This document shows positions 42,962 to 51,314 of a DNA stretch of 64,000 bases, in pieces. This stretch comes from JABFXX01 sp964419605 (GTDB lineage: Bacteria; Myxococcota_A; Polyangia; Haliangiales; Haliangiaceae): positions 66,585-130,584 of the forward strand of contig CAYQQM010000002.1 in assembly GCA_964419605.1 (NCBI GenBank), read 5' to 3'. A model generated the notes under the pieces. That model had not been told where the DNA came from. It saw only the letters and a list, made by a program, of their open reading frames with translations, and ran no database searches. The first letter of the stretch is position 1; the number at the start of each line of letters is the position of its first letter. The position numbers and the translations under genes were made by a program.

Positions 42962-44587
42962 CTACTTGGCTCCTTGCGACAACGCAGACCCACCTACCGC
43001 GAGCAGCGCGGCCAAATCTTCATCGTTAAACTTCAGCATGCCACCCACGAAATAGTCTCGGCCATAGCGAAACGTATCGAATTGAATCGGCACACCAGAG
43101 GTGCCTGTCACGATCGGCAGAGTCTGTGGCGCGTTGAGCAGTTCGTCAACGCCGCCGAGGACATAGATGTGGCGAAATAGCTCGAAGGCCGCGGCAAGCT
43201 TCATGCGAGGAAATCGATCGAACGTCGCATCGAAGACGTCGGCTGACAATCGAAGATTGTGTCCCCACCACCCAAGATTGGCATCCGCGCCGACTCCACC
43301 AGTAGATTCTTTGAGCCCATAGCGCAGCGTTAGCCAGTGAAACCGCTTCGCAAACTGAAACGTGAACCGAACGGTGTCGCTGATCACAGTCTTTCGGACC
43401 CAACGATTCGCATCCACCGTAGGATCAAAGGTCAGCGTAACGTCTGGGTAGTTGCCGCGGGGTCCGCGTTCGAGCTCGATCAGGTAATACTTGTCTGGCC
43501 GCGTATGAAGCTCGAGGGAGACATAGTGACGCGCGAGCCCGGCGCCAACATTGTATTCGCTGCGCAGCCCAACGTACGTCTTGAGGTTGAACAGCGTCCC
43601 CAGAAAGCCTTTTGCATCTTCGGTGATTTGTTCCACGTTGTCGGCGATCGCCGGGTCATTGACCAAACGGCCAAGAGTCCCCTTGTCCTCGTCGATTTTC
43701 TTGGTGATGGAATGAGTGTTGTCGATCACGCCGTCGAGTTTGTCGAGCTTGCCGCGCAGCTTGTCGCCGGTCTGCTGCAGCTCGTCTTTGGCGGTGGCAA
43801 CGAGGTTTTTGGCATCCGCCGACGCTTCGTCCAGGTTCTTGAGCAGCTGCTTGACTCGCGGACTCGCGTCCCTGGAGATGTCATGCAAATCAGCCGTAAT
43901 TTGATCGATGCGCTGCATCGAACGGTCGGCCCGCTCGATGATGTCTGCTACCGTATTGGCTTCTTTCTGAACCAGTCCATCGATGCGATTCGCAGTGTTC
44001 TTCAGAGGTCCGTTGACCACTCCGCGCACGTCTTCTGAAAGGTCGCGCACGCTTTCGAGCACGCGGTCGACGTTGGGCATCGTTTCTTCGATTCGATGCA
44101 ACAGCTGATCAGGCGTTGTAGCCTCGACGACGCGCGCAATCCTGCGGCAGGCGTCTCGCGTGGCCTCATCGCTCGAATTGTAGCCGGGGCATGTCGGCCC
44201 GAGTCGAGTGTTCGTTTTCCGCGTCCCCTCCGGTCCAACATCGATCTCGGCCCCAGGATCGACTTCGAGATAGTTCGTACCGAGTAGGGAGGTCGCCTTT
44301 TTCAGCACAGTGGCGCCCGACCACACGGTGATGGCGTTTGACAAGCGAAACGTGACTTTCGCGTAGCGCCCAACGACGGTCAGATCGATGACCTCGCCCT
44401 GAGGCAACCCGGCGATAACGACTTTCGACTTCTTTGGTAGCCCCGATGCGTCGCGAAAGCTGGCATGCAGGATTTGCGTATCCTCGCCTGCGGGACTCTG
44501 GCCGAGATTTTTCCACACGATGTACACGCCTAGCGCCAAAAGCAAAAACAAGATGGCGACACGGACACCAGCGGAGATAGCCTTCAC
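42962..44587 (-). CDS. MlaD-family MCE protein with beta-barrel-like C-terminus
   Basis: 541 residues from a GTG overlapping the mlaF stop. One N-terminal membrane helix (9-25) is followed by an MCE domain (about 38-115: FRDASGLPKKSKVVIAGLPQG, cut here to GLPKKSKVVIAGLPQG). Residues 150-330 are a long alpha-helical stretch. Residues 335-541 are made of alternating aromatic/polar strands (YVSLELHTRPDKYYLIELER, cut to DKYYLIELERG; WLTLRYGLKESTGG; LRLSADVFDATF), typical of an outer-membrane barrel or a barrel-like cap. Family role: binds phospholipids for transport between membranes with MlaE/MlaF. The C-terminal part is unlike the short E. coli MlaD. Confidence 0.88.
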   Translation of the reverse strand: MKAISAGVRVAILFLLLALGVYIVWKNLGQSPAGEDTQILHASFRDASGLPKKSKVVIAGLPQGEVIDLTVVGRYAKVTFRLSNAITVWSGATVLKKATSLLGTNYLEVDPGAEIDVGPEGTRKTNTRLGPTCPGYNSSDEATRDACRRIARVVEATTPDQLLHRIEETMPNVDRVLESVRDLSEDVRGVVNGPLKNTANRIDGLVQKEANTVADIIERADRSMQRIDQITADLHDISRDASPRVKQLLKNLDEASADAKNLVATAKDELQQTGDKLRGKLDKLDGVIDNTHSITKKIDEDKGTLGRLVNDPAIADNVEQITEDAKGFLGTLFNLKTYVGLRSEYNVGAGLARHYVSLELHTRPDKYYLIELERGPRGNYPDVTLTFDPTVDANRWVRKTVISDTVRFTFQFAKRFHWLTLRYGLKESTGGVGADANLGWWGHNLRLSADVFDATFDRFPRMKLAAAFELFRHIYVLGGVDELLNAPQTLPIVTGTSGVPIQFDTFRYGRDYFVGGMLKFNDEDLAALLAVGGSALSQGAK

Positions 44588-45414
44588 GATCCTGCTCCGG
44601 CGGCGCGTTGCACCGCAGCGACACCGGAGGCGCGCAGAAATTCGTAGACGTACGGATCGCTACTCGCGGCGATCGATTCGGCGGGTCCGGCTTGCAGCAC
44701 GCGCTTGTCGTGTAGCATCGCGATTCGATCTGCGATGCGAAATACGCTGGCCATGTCGTGCGAGATTACGACCGACGTAACGTGAAACTGATCGCACGTT
44801 GCCAGGATCATTTCGTCTACATTTCTCGTAGCCAAGGGATCGAGCCCGGTGGTCGGCTCGTCGTACATTAGAATCTCGGGTTCGAGCACGAGAGCCCGCG
44901 CCAAACCGACGCGCTTCCTCATGCCGCCCGACAGTTCGCCGGGGTACTTCTTTTGCGTGTTATCCAGACCAAGTTTGCTGAGTCGATCCGCAACGATGTC
45001 GACCATCTCGCGACGCGTTTTTCCGCCCCGCTCCTTGAGAGGAAACATGCAGTTTTCTTCGACCGTGAGCGAGTCAAACAGCGCTGCGAATTGAAACACC
45101 AATCCGAACTTACGGCGAAATTCAGCCAGTGGTTTTGGGTCGAGCGCAAATACGTCGGTTCCATCGACAAAGATATGCCCGCGGTCGGGGCGCAACAAAC
45201 ACATGAAGTGCTTGATCAGAACGCTTTTTCCGGCTCCTGAAGCGCCCAGAATGACATTGACCTTGTTGCGCTCGATATCCAGGTCGACGCCATCGAGAAC
45301 CAAATTTGCACCAAACGACTTGGTCAGTCCACGGACGCGTATGTGCCACCGCGGGTCCCTCTGATGAGCCGGGGATGTGCCGATGATCTCAGAATTTCCC
45401 GCGGTGGCGACCAC
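44584..45414 (-). CDS. mlaF: MlaF-type ABC transporter ATPase
   Basis: 276 residues from a GTG. Walker A is GASGAGKSVLIKH, the signature LSGGMRKRVGLARAL, Walker B LMYDEPTTGLDP, and the H-loop ISHDM. RGLTKSFGANLVLDGVDLDI opens the domain. It powers the Mla-type phospholipid transporter with the MlaE permease. The GTGA overlap with mlaD and the 1-base gap to mlaE show an operon. Confidence 0.95.
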   Translation of the reverse strand: MVATAGNSEIIGTSPAHQRDPRWHIRVRGLTKSFGANLVLDGVDLDIERNKVNVILGASGAGKSVLIKHFMCLLRPDRGHIFVDGTDVFALDPKPLAEFRRKFGLVFQFAALFDSLTVEENCMFPLKERGGKTRREMVDIVADRLSKLGLDNTQKKYPGELSGGMRKRVGLARALVLEPEILMYDEPTTGLDPLATRNVDEMILATCDQFHVTSVVISHDMASVFRIADRIAMLHDKRVLQAGPAESIAASSDPYVYEFLRASGVAAVQRAAGAGS

Positions 45415-45415
45415 C

Positions 45416-46327
45416 CTACGGCCCGCCCTTCACCGTCGGCATTAGCGTTAGCAGGATGTCCGACAAGAAGTAGTCCATCACCAGCGTAACAACGGAGGCG
45501 ATCACAACAGCGCGCGTCGTGCCAATCCCAACTCCGCGGCCACCACCCGTGGCGTGAAAGCCCTGAAAGCAGCCGACACTTGCCACCATAAAACCAAAAA
45601 AGATCGCCTTAATGAAGCCCTGAAACACATCTTCCGGAAGGACGATATCGCGCAGGTTGGCAACCCACTGCCCCTGGTCGACGTGCTGAAGCACCACGGC
45701 CACGAAATACGCGCCGGCCATGCCGATCACAAAGAACAACAGCGCCAGGATCGGCGTGACGATCATCGCGGCAATGAGGCGCGGCAATACCAGGTACTGG
45801 TGCGGATTTACAGCCATCGACTCAAGCGCATCGATCTGCTCGGTGATGCGCATCGTTCCGATTTCAGTTGCAATCCCGGCCCCTGCTCGTCCGGCTAAGA
45901 TCAGCGAGGTCAATACCGGCCCGAGCTCCAGCGCAATAGCTTTTCCCGTCGTACCGCCTGCGAACGATTCAAGGCCGAATTGGCGGAACGCGTTCACCGA
46001 CTGCAGCGACATCACCATTCCAGTCGACAGGCCCACCAGCAACACAACAGGCAGCGAGCCATAGCCGATGTATTCGGCCGCCTCGAGATAGTTGTGGCCG
46101 CGAAACGGCCGTCGCGGCAGCCATACCAGCGCCTTGCCGATCAGAATCAGGTGCCCTCCCAGCGCATCTAGAAATCGATGGAGCGGTGCCGCTGCCTGTC
46201 TCACCCCGGTCCATGTGGCTTTTGCAATCGAGGGCGCCGCAGGAGTTGCAGAAGGCGAACCGCCAGACGACGATCCGGCAGTTGCCGGACCAGCTGCGGC
46301 CGGCGGCTGATGAGAACTCTCCGTCAT
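45416..46327 (-). CDS. mlaE: MlaE-type permease
   Basis: 303 residues from ATG 46327. After a Pro/Ala/Ser-rich cytosolic tail (1-60), the core has GYGSLPVVLLVGLSTGMVMS, GPVLTSLILAGRAGAGIATEIGTM, cut here to LILAGRAGAGIATEIGTM, and VNPHQYLVLPRLIAAMIV, all standard for the MlaE/TrbI-like lipid permease. It forms the inner-membrane part of the transporter with MlaF and MlaD. Its start overlaps the alr stop by ATGA. Confidence 0.95.
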   Translation of the reverse strand: MTESSHQPPAAAGPATAGSSSGGSPSATPAAPSIAKATWTGVRQAAAPLHRFLDALGGHLILIGKALVWLPRRPFRGHNYLEAAEYIGYGSLPVVLLVGLSTGMVMSLQSVNAFRQFGLESFAGGTTGKAIALELGPVLTSLILAGRAGAGIATEIGTMRITEQIDALESMAVNPHQYLVLPRLIAAMIVTPILALLFFVIGMAGAYFVAVVLQHVDQGQWVANLRDIVLPEDVFQGFIKAIFFGFMVASVGCFQGFHATGGGRGVGIGTTRAVVIASVVTLVMDYFLSDILLTLMPTVKGGP

Positions 46328-47466
46328 CGCGCACTCCAGGCGTCTGTGGTCACCCCGCCCACCGGGATGTACAGCCGCGGCACGCGCTTCAACATTCCGC
46401 ACGTGACTTCGTACTCCGACAAATCACTCCATGTTGCATACTCGGCAGCGCGAATCCCCATTCCATCCTCTGCCCGACCTAGCAACACCACCGGATCGCC
46501 AATCGCCGCGTCCACAACGTCGGTCACATCGGCGATCGAGATGTCCATACTGATCCGCCCCACGAGAGGAACACGTGTACCGCGAATCACCGCATGGGCG
46601 CGACCGCTGGCGCGCTGTGGCAGCCCGTCGGCATAGCCACAGGGAAGAATTGCCAACCGGCTGTCGCGGGGCGCAATCCACGTCGCTCCGTACCCCACCG
46701 ACCCACCCCTTGGCACAACTCGCAATTGCGCAACCGCCGTGACTAACCGCATCGCCTGGACACATCGCGACGACCACATGCCGTTGCCGTAGATCGCAAT
46801 TCCCGTTCGCACCACATCGAACCGCGCGTCTGGGAACGCCAGCGCCGCTGAGCTGTTCGCGGCATGGCGCACGCGCACAGGGGCACCAGCACGCACGACA
46901 GCGCCATACACAGCGTCGAAACGAGCGAGTTGGTGCCGGGTCGTCGAGTCAAATTCTCCCGGATCGTCGGTGTCAGCGCACGCAAAATGAGTCATCAGCC
47001 CGACGATCCGAATCCCCTTAGCGGCCGCCGCAACCGCGAGTTCAGGCGCCGCTTCTGCTTGCACTCCCAGCCGCCCCATCCCCGTGTCGACCTTGAGGTG
47101 TGCATCGACCGGGCCGTGGACGTGCGTCGCGCTGCCGAGTGCAGCGACTTCTTCAAAGCTCGAGATAACTGGGGTTAGTTTCGCGGCGAGCATATCGTCC
47201 TCACCGCCCTGCTGGCTCGGCCCCATGACCAAGATCGGAGCCGAGATGCCCGCTTGGCGCAGCGCGACACCTTCCTCGACGAGACTGGTACAAAAACCGG
47301 CTACTGCCCCAGCGTCTTCGAGCGCGGCCGCAACCGCAACCGCCCCGTGTCCATACGCATCGGCCTTCACCACCGCGTACACCTCGGTACCAGCGACCTC
47401 TCGGACCCGGCGGGCATTGCCAACGATCGCGCCGAGATCGACTTCGATGCGCGTTCGACGGATCAT
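46324..47466 (-). CDS. alr: Alanine racemase
   Basis: 380 residues from ATG 47466; a GTG five codons upstream is possible. The PLP-binding lysine is in YAVVKADAYGHG, and the opposite-base tyrosine in GSVGYGATW. RIVGLMTHFACAD and VGRISMDIS are also typical. It makes D-alanine for peptidoglycan. It is the first gene of a five-gene operon with the Mla transporter genes and ugpQ, a link of cell-wall and envelope-lipid work. Confidence 0.95.
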   Translation of the reverse strand: MIRRTRIEVDLGAIVGNARRVREVAGTEVYAVVKADAYGHGAVAVAAALEDAGAVAGFCTSLVEEGVALRQAGISAPILVMGPSQQGGEDDMLAAKLTPVISSFEEVAALGSATHVHGPVDAHLKVDTGMGRLGVQAEAAPELAVAAAAKGIRIVGLMTHFACADTDDPGEFDSTTRHQLARFDAVYGAVVRAGAPVRVRHAANSSAALAFPDARFDVVRTGIAIYGNGMWSSRCVQAMRLVTAVAQLRVVPRGGSVGYGATWIAPRDSRLAILPCGYADGLPQRASGRAHAVIRGTRVPLVGRISMDISIADVTDVVDAAIGDPVVLLGRAEDGMGIRAAEYATWSDLSEYEVTCGMLKRVPRLYIPVGGVTTDAWSAR

Positions 47467-47593
47467 CGTCGGTTCGACCACAGATCCCGATTTGGCGCTA
47501 GTTGCGGCTCTGGGTCAAGGCGGCCGGAGGGTTGAGCCCCCTTGGGTGATCTCCTGGACAGACGGCTAGCAAGCTAGCGATCGATCCACCTCT

Positions 47594-47636
47594 GCACTCC
47601 CTTACCGGGAGTGCTGCGCATCCCGGCAAGGCCGGG
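47594..47636 (-). terminator. Two stacked hairpins between crp-like gene and alr
   Basis: GCACTCCC at 47594-47601 pairs with GGGAGTGC at 47607-47614 (5-base loop), and CCCGGC at 47622-47627 pairs with GCCGGG at 47631-47636. Neither is followed by a T run on the minus strand. They lie downstream of the regulator gene (ends at 47706) and upstream of alr, so they may end the regulator transcript or act in the alr leader. Confidence 0.4.
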
Positions 47637-47705
47637 GTTATCTATCCGGCACCGGCGAGTTCGCCGCTGTACAACGCGCTGCCGTGAGCGCTTGGTAAAA
47701 TGCGC

Positions 47706-48482
47706 CTATGCGGCTTTCTTTCGTTCGGAACGCTCTACGAGGGCAGGCGTAATCACAAGTGATCGGCCGCGTTGAATGACCAAACCATCGCGCGCTAGCT
47801 GGTTGAAGGCGCGAGAGATCGTTTCGCGACAGCTGCCGATCATATTGGCGAGCTCCTGCTGCGTGGGGCGCCTTCGCACCACAAGGCCGTCCGGCCCTGT
47901 GGAACCTTCTTCGCGCGCAAGGCCAACGAGACGATGGATCAGCCGTTCGTTGACGTCGCATAGCGCCAGTTGCGCTATGGTTTCGTCCGCCCGTCGTAAG
48001 CGGCGCGCCATCTCGGACACTAGGTTGAGTGCAGTGCGCGGGTGCGCTTGGATGTGGCGCATGAGATCGTCGCGGCCCAGCGCTAAAAGCGTCGTCGCCT
48101 CCACTGCAATGCAGTGCGCCGACCGCGGAGCCTGATCGAACAGCGACATTTCGCCAAAGGAGTCGCCCGACCGCAAAAACGAGAGCGTCACTTCGCGACC
48201 ACCGTCACCAGACATCATCACCTTGATGCGCCCAGACATGATGATGAACATCGCGTCGCCGGGCTCGTTTTGGGCGACGACTACAGCGCCAGCGCCAACC
48301 GACCGAATCGACGCGCGATCCGCGAGATCTTCGATCGCAGTGGCTGGAAGAGTTGAAAACAGCGGCGAACGCGCGATCGTCGATCGTACCCATGCGGGGT
48401 CATCAACTAGCGCCTTGACAGCGGATGTAACGGGCCGCATCGAAAACCGGCTATCTTCGGATCGGACTACTTCAAAGGTCAT
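47706..48482 (-). CDS. Crp/Fnr-family transcriptional regulator
   Basis: 258 residues from ATG 48482. An N-terminal cNMP-binding-like domain (VAQNEPGDAMFIIMSGRIKV, FGEMSLFDQAPRSAHC) and a C-terminal winged helix (RPTQQELANMIGSCRETISRAF) are clear. The N-terminal part has no Fnr-type iron-sulfur cysteine cluster. The FGEMSL...PRSA cassette could bind cAMP or cyclic di-GMP, but this is not proven. It is divergent from the thi operon and 240 bases upstream of alr on the same strand. Confidence 0.93.
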   Translation of the reverse strand: MTFEVVRSEDSRFSMRPVTSAVKALVDDPAWVRSTIARSPLFSTLPATAIEDLADRASIRSVGAGAVVVAQNEPGDAMFIIMSGRIKVMMSGDGGREVTLSFLRSGDSFGEMSLFDQAPRSAHCIAVEATTLLALGRDDLMRHIQAHPRTALNLVSEMARRLRRADETIAQLALCDVNERLIHRLVGLAREEGSTGPDGLVVRRRPTQQELANMIGSCRETISRAFNQLARDGLVIQRGRSLVITPALVERSERKKAA

Positions 48483-48629
48483 GGGCAATCTCCTAGTGGA
48501 CGGTTACATGCTGTCCGATCGGCTACTTTGCGAAGGTTGTGCCGAAATCCAGGAGCGCCTTGTCAAGAATATTTCTTACAGCTCTTCGTTCTACACCGTG
48601 ATCAACCCTGCATACTTTAAGGGGATTCA

Positions 48630-48646
48630 TTGGCATGAATATGGCA
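48630..48646 (+). promoter_or_regulatory. Sigma-54-like promoter before thiS
   Basis: TTGGCATGAATATGGCA has GG and GC spaced by 10 bases, as in -24/-12 promoters (consensus TGGCAC...TTGC). It lies 72 bases before the thiS start. No enhancer-binding activator gene is visible nearby, so this may be chance. Confidence 0.3.
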
Positions 48647-48717
48647 TATTGCTAAGTCGGCTATGGCATGGGCTGGGACCTGGGGCCCCACACCGATGTG
48701 GTAGGTTCCCCCATGTT

Positions 48718-48927
48718 GTGCCCATCGAGATCCACGTTAACGGTACTCCACGATCCGTGCCTGACGGCATCACGGTCTCCGAACTCATCTCCGAACTCGG
48801 CTACGCGGATCGACGCGTGGCCGTTGAGTGCAATCGCACAGTCGTGCCTCGGGCAGAGCATGCTACGACCAAACTCGCTGCCGGCGATCGGGTCGAAGTC
48901 GTAACATTTGTCGGCGGAGGCGTATGA
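48718..48927 (+). CDS. thiS: Sulfur carrier protein ThiS
   Basis: 69 residues from a GTG at 48718. The beta-grasp pattern is right: IEIHVNGTPRSVPDGITVSE, cut here to HVNGTPRSVPDGITVSE, then VAVECNRTVVPRAEH and RVEVVTFVGGGV. ThiS normally ends with the Gly-Gly that is adenylated and thiocarboxylated; here one Val follows GGG. Its stop overlaps thiG (ATGA). It supplies sulfur for the thiazole of thiamine. Confidence 0.88.
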   Translation: MPIEIHVNGTPRSVPDGITVSELISELGYADRRVAVECNRTVVPRAEHATTKLAAGDRVEVVTFVGGGV

Positions 48928-49715
48928 TGATTGCTACCGAAAAAACAGAAGACCGCTGGAAGCTTGGCGAACGAACGTTTACCTCGCGCATCATCGTTGG
49001 CACAGGCAAGTATCGCTCGCTCGAGGAAACGCGCGCAGCGCTCGATGCGAGCGGCGCCGAGATCGTGACGGTGGCACTGCGCAGAGTTGACCTGTCGAGC
49101 AAGCAACCCACGGTACTCGATGCGATAGATCGCGACCGATACATCCTGTTGCCCAACACGGCCGGCTGCTACTCGGCCGATGAAGCGATTCGAACCTTAC
49201 ACCTTGCACGCGAGCTCGGAATGGACGAGCTCGTAAAGTTAGAAGTGATCGGCGATCCCAAGACGCTGTTCCCCGACAACGCTGCTACCGTCGAGGCAGC
49301 AATCAGACTCGTAAAAGAAGGGTTTAAGGTCCTGCCGTATTGCTCGGACGATCTGATCACCTGTAAGCGGCTTCAGGATGCCGGATGCCTTGCGGTGATG
49401 CCTCTAGCGGCGCCGATCGGCTCTGGTCTAGGGATCCGAAACCCGCACAACATTCGCCTGATCCTCGACAACGTTTCCGTTCCTGTGATCGTGGATGCAG
49501 GAGTCGGTACCGCAAGCGACGCGGCAATTGCGATGGAGCTCGGCTGCACCGCTGTGTTGATGAATACGGGGATTGCCGGCGCGACGCACCCGGTGCTGAT
49601 GGCAGAGGCGATGCGCCTGGCTGTCGACGCAGGGCGCAAATCGTTTCGTGCGGGACGAATGCCAAAGCGCGATTACGCCAACGCGTCGTCCCCCACAGCG
49701 GGTCTGATTGAGTGA
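48924..49715 (+). CDS. thiG: Thiazole synthase ThiG
   Basis: 263 residues from ATG 48924. The Schiff-base lysine region is VKLEVIGDPKTLFPD, and RIIVGTGKYRSLEET, NTAGCYSADEAI, PIGSGLGIRNP and VDAGVGTASDAAIAMELGC are all ThiG hallmarks. It makes the thiazole carboxylate from DXP, ThiS thiocarboxylate and dehydroglycine. It is coupled to thiS before it and thiE after it. Confidence 0.96.
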   Translation: MMIATEKTEDRWKLGERTFTSRIIVGTGKYRSLEETRAALDASGAEIVTVALRRVDLSSKQPTVLDAIDRDRYILLPNTAGCYSADEAIRTLHLARELGMDELVKLEVIGDPKTLFPDNAATVEAAIRLVKEGFKVLPYCSDDLITCKRLQDAGCLAVMPLAAPIGSGLGIRNPHNIRLILDNVSVPVIVDAGVGTASDAAIAMELGCTAVLMNTGIAGATHPVLMAEAMRLAVDAGRKSFRAGRMPKRDYANASSPTAGLIE

Positions 49716-50329
49716 TCGCCCGGGTCGTCGTGATTGCCGATGGATCGATCGGTGATCTGGGACCGCGAGTCGCAGCGATCGTTGCCGCCGTTCCCCGCGG
49801 AGCGGTGGCGTTCCAGGTTCGCGACAAGGCACTGGAAGGCGGACCGTTATTGCAGGTCGTGAGAGATGTGCTTGCCGTCGCGCGCCCTGCGGGAGCACCG
49901 GTATGGGTGAACGACCGAGTCGACATCGCACAAATCGCGGGTGTACATGGCGTCCACCTACCGGAGGCAGGGTTGCCGATTCGCGTCGCTCGCGCGCTTG
50001 TCGGGGATGCATTTTACCTAGGCGCCTCGCGCCATAGCGCGGAAGCGGCGATCGCAGCAGCCGCCGACGGTGCCGACGCAGTGCAGTTGGGACCTATCTT
50101 TGCCACGCCTGGAAAGTCGCCTGTGGGTCCCAATGTGCTGGGCGTGCGCCGCCAACTACCCTCCACAACCCGGCTCTTCGCTGTCGGCGGCATCCGTGGC
50201 CCTGAGCAGGCGCGCGCTGCGGTCGCTGCAGGGGCAGACGGAGTAGCGGTCATCCGCGCCTGGAGGGGACCCGACGCCGCAAAGCTCGTCGCCTCGATCG
50301 TCGCCGCAGTGGAGTCTGGGCTCGGGTAG
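49712..50329 (+). CDS. thiE: Thiamine-phosphate synthase ThiE
   Basis: 205 residues from a GTG overlapping the thiG stop. The TIM-barrel patterns AFQVRDKALEGGPLL, VWVNDRVDIAQIAGVHGVHL, cut here to NDRVDIAQIAGVHGVHL, LGPIFATPGKSP and FAVGGIRGPEQA identify ThiE, which joins thiazole phosphate and HMP-PP. It is slightly short and starts directly with the first barrel strand, as many ThiE do. A large hairpin follows its stop. Confidence 0.9.
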   Translation: MIARVVVIADGSIGDLGPRVAAIVAAVPRGAVAFQVRDKALEGGPLLQVVRDVLAVARPAGAPVWVNDRVDIAQIAGVHGVHLPEAGLPIRVARALVGDAFYLGASRHSAEAAIAAAADGADAVQLGPIFATPGKSPVGPNVLGVRRQLPSTTRLFAVGGIRGPEQARAAVAAGADGVAVIRAWRGPDAAKLVASIVAAVESGLG

Positions 50330-50410
50330 ACCGCTTCCGGGTTGAGATGAGCCTGGAAAAGACCATGCTCGGCAGGCTCAGATCCAGGCTCAGATCAGCC
50401 CGGAAGCGGT
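50330..50410 (+). terminator. Large stem-loop after thiE with tandem 12-bp repeat
   Basis: ACCGCTTCCGGG (50330-50341) pairs perfectly with CCCGGAAGCGGT (50399-50410), and an inner stem GAGCCTGGA (50349-50357) pairs with TCCAGGCTC (50383-50391). Inside, CAGGCTCAGATC is repeated twice in a row (50373-50384, 50385-50396). There is no T run. It could be a strong transcription stop or an RNA-processing structure between thiE and tRNA-Thr. Confidence 0.55.
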
Positions 50411-50415
50411 CGGAC

Positions 50416-50444
50416 TTGCCAACGCAGGAGGGTTCGTGTACAGA
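50416..50444 (+). promoter_or_regulatory. Possible promoter of tRNA-Thr
   Basis: TTGCCA (50416-50421) and TACAGA (50439-50444) are 17 bases apart, and the tRNA begins 15 bases later. The -35 box fits 5 of 6 consensus bases, the -10 box only 3. Confidence 0.4.
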
Positions 50445-50459
50445 CGGACTCCTCTGTTC

Positions 50460-50531
50460 GCCGACGTAGCTCAGGGGTAGAGCAGCGGTTTCGTAAACCG
50501 CAGGTCGCCGGTTCAAACCCGGCCGTCGGCT
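50460..50531 (+). tRNA. tRNA-Thr (CGT)
   Basis: A full cloverleaf of 72 bases: acceptor GCCGACG with CGTCGGC, D arm GCTCAGGGGTAGAGC, anticodon stem-loop GCGGTTTCGTAAACCGC with CGT, and T arm GCCGGTTCAAACCCGGC. CCA is not encoded, unlike in the tRNA-Gly of this window. Confidence 0.96.
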
Positions 50532-50543
50532 CTGTTTGGGCGT

Positions 50544-51314
50544 ATGGCAATCGACCACTTCCAGCCGTCGCACCGAGATGCCTTTTCCGGCTTCGAGCCA
50601 AAAACGGCGGACCGATTCTATCGCGGCGTCGAGTGGTTGTCCGATCGTCTACGCATCGAGGTAAACGGCATCGCCAACGTACCGAGCGGGCGAGCTCTAC
50701 TCGTGGCCAATCACTCCTTCGGTTGGGACATCGTCTTTGCAATGAGCGCGATCATTCGCGAAACCCACCGACCGGTATGGGCACTTGGCGAGCATGCCTG
50801 GTGGAAGTTTCCATTCCTTCGCCGCCTCGCCGCGGCGGTTGGTACAGTTGATGGAACGACCGAAAACGTCGATCGACTGCTTTCGAGCGACGAGCTGGTC
50901 GTGGTTCTGCCGGGCGGAGTCCGGGAAGCGGTGAAACCACGCGAGCTCCGCTACCGACTGCTGTGGGGGCATCGATACGGGTTCGTGCGCGCAGCGATTC
51001 GCAACCGAGCTCCTGTGGTTCCTATCGCTGCAATCGGCGCCGACGACCTTTTCGATTTCGTCGGCAACGCCTATCGGCGTGGCGAACGTTGGCTGCGGCG
51101 CTCGGGCATCCCGATCCCTCTACCCTCACGGATTTTTCCTATTCCGCACATGGTGAAGCTGCGCTTTGTCATCGGCGAGCCCATCGAACCGCCAGCACAG
51201 CCCAGCGACGAAAGCGACGTCGCGCCCCTTCGTCGATTCCGCCGCGAGATCGAGGGCGCATTGCACGAAATGATCGAAACCGAACTGGCGCGGCGGGTCG
51301 GCATCGAGCTCTGA
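50544..51314 (+). CDS. PlsC-like acyltransferase
   Basis: 256 residues. The HX4D active site reads VANHSFGWDI (NHSFGWD), and the second motif is around VVVLPGGVREAVKP, a form (GGxREA) found in diacylglycerol-acyltransferase-like and hemolytic-phospholipid members. It would transfer an acyl chain to a lysophospholipid or related acceptor in the inner membrane. It follows tRNA-Thr by 12 bases and ends within an inverted repeat. Confidence 0.85.
   Translation: MAIDHFQPSHRDAFSGFEPKTADRFYRGVEWLSDRLRIEVNGIANVPSGRALLVANHSFGWDIVFAMSAIIRETHRPVWALGEHAWWKFPFLRRLAAAVGTVDGTTENVDRLLSSDELVVVLPGGVREAVKPRELRYRLLWGHRYGFVRAAIRNRAPVVPIAAIGADDLFDFVGNAYRRGERWLRRSGIPIPLPSRIFPIPHMVKLRFVIGEPIEPPAQPSDESDVAPLRRFRREIEGALHEMIETELARRVGIEL

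Noticed and set aside
48489..48717. TPP riboswitch before thiS
   Set aside because: No CTGAGA or ACCTGATC-like conserved pieces could be found in the leader.
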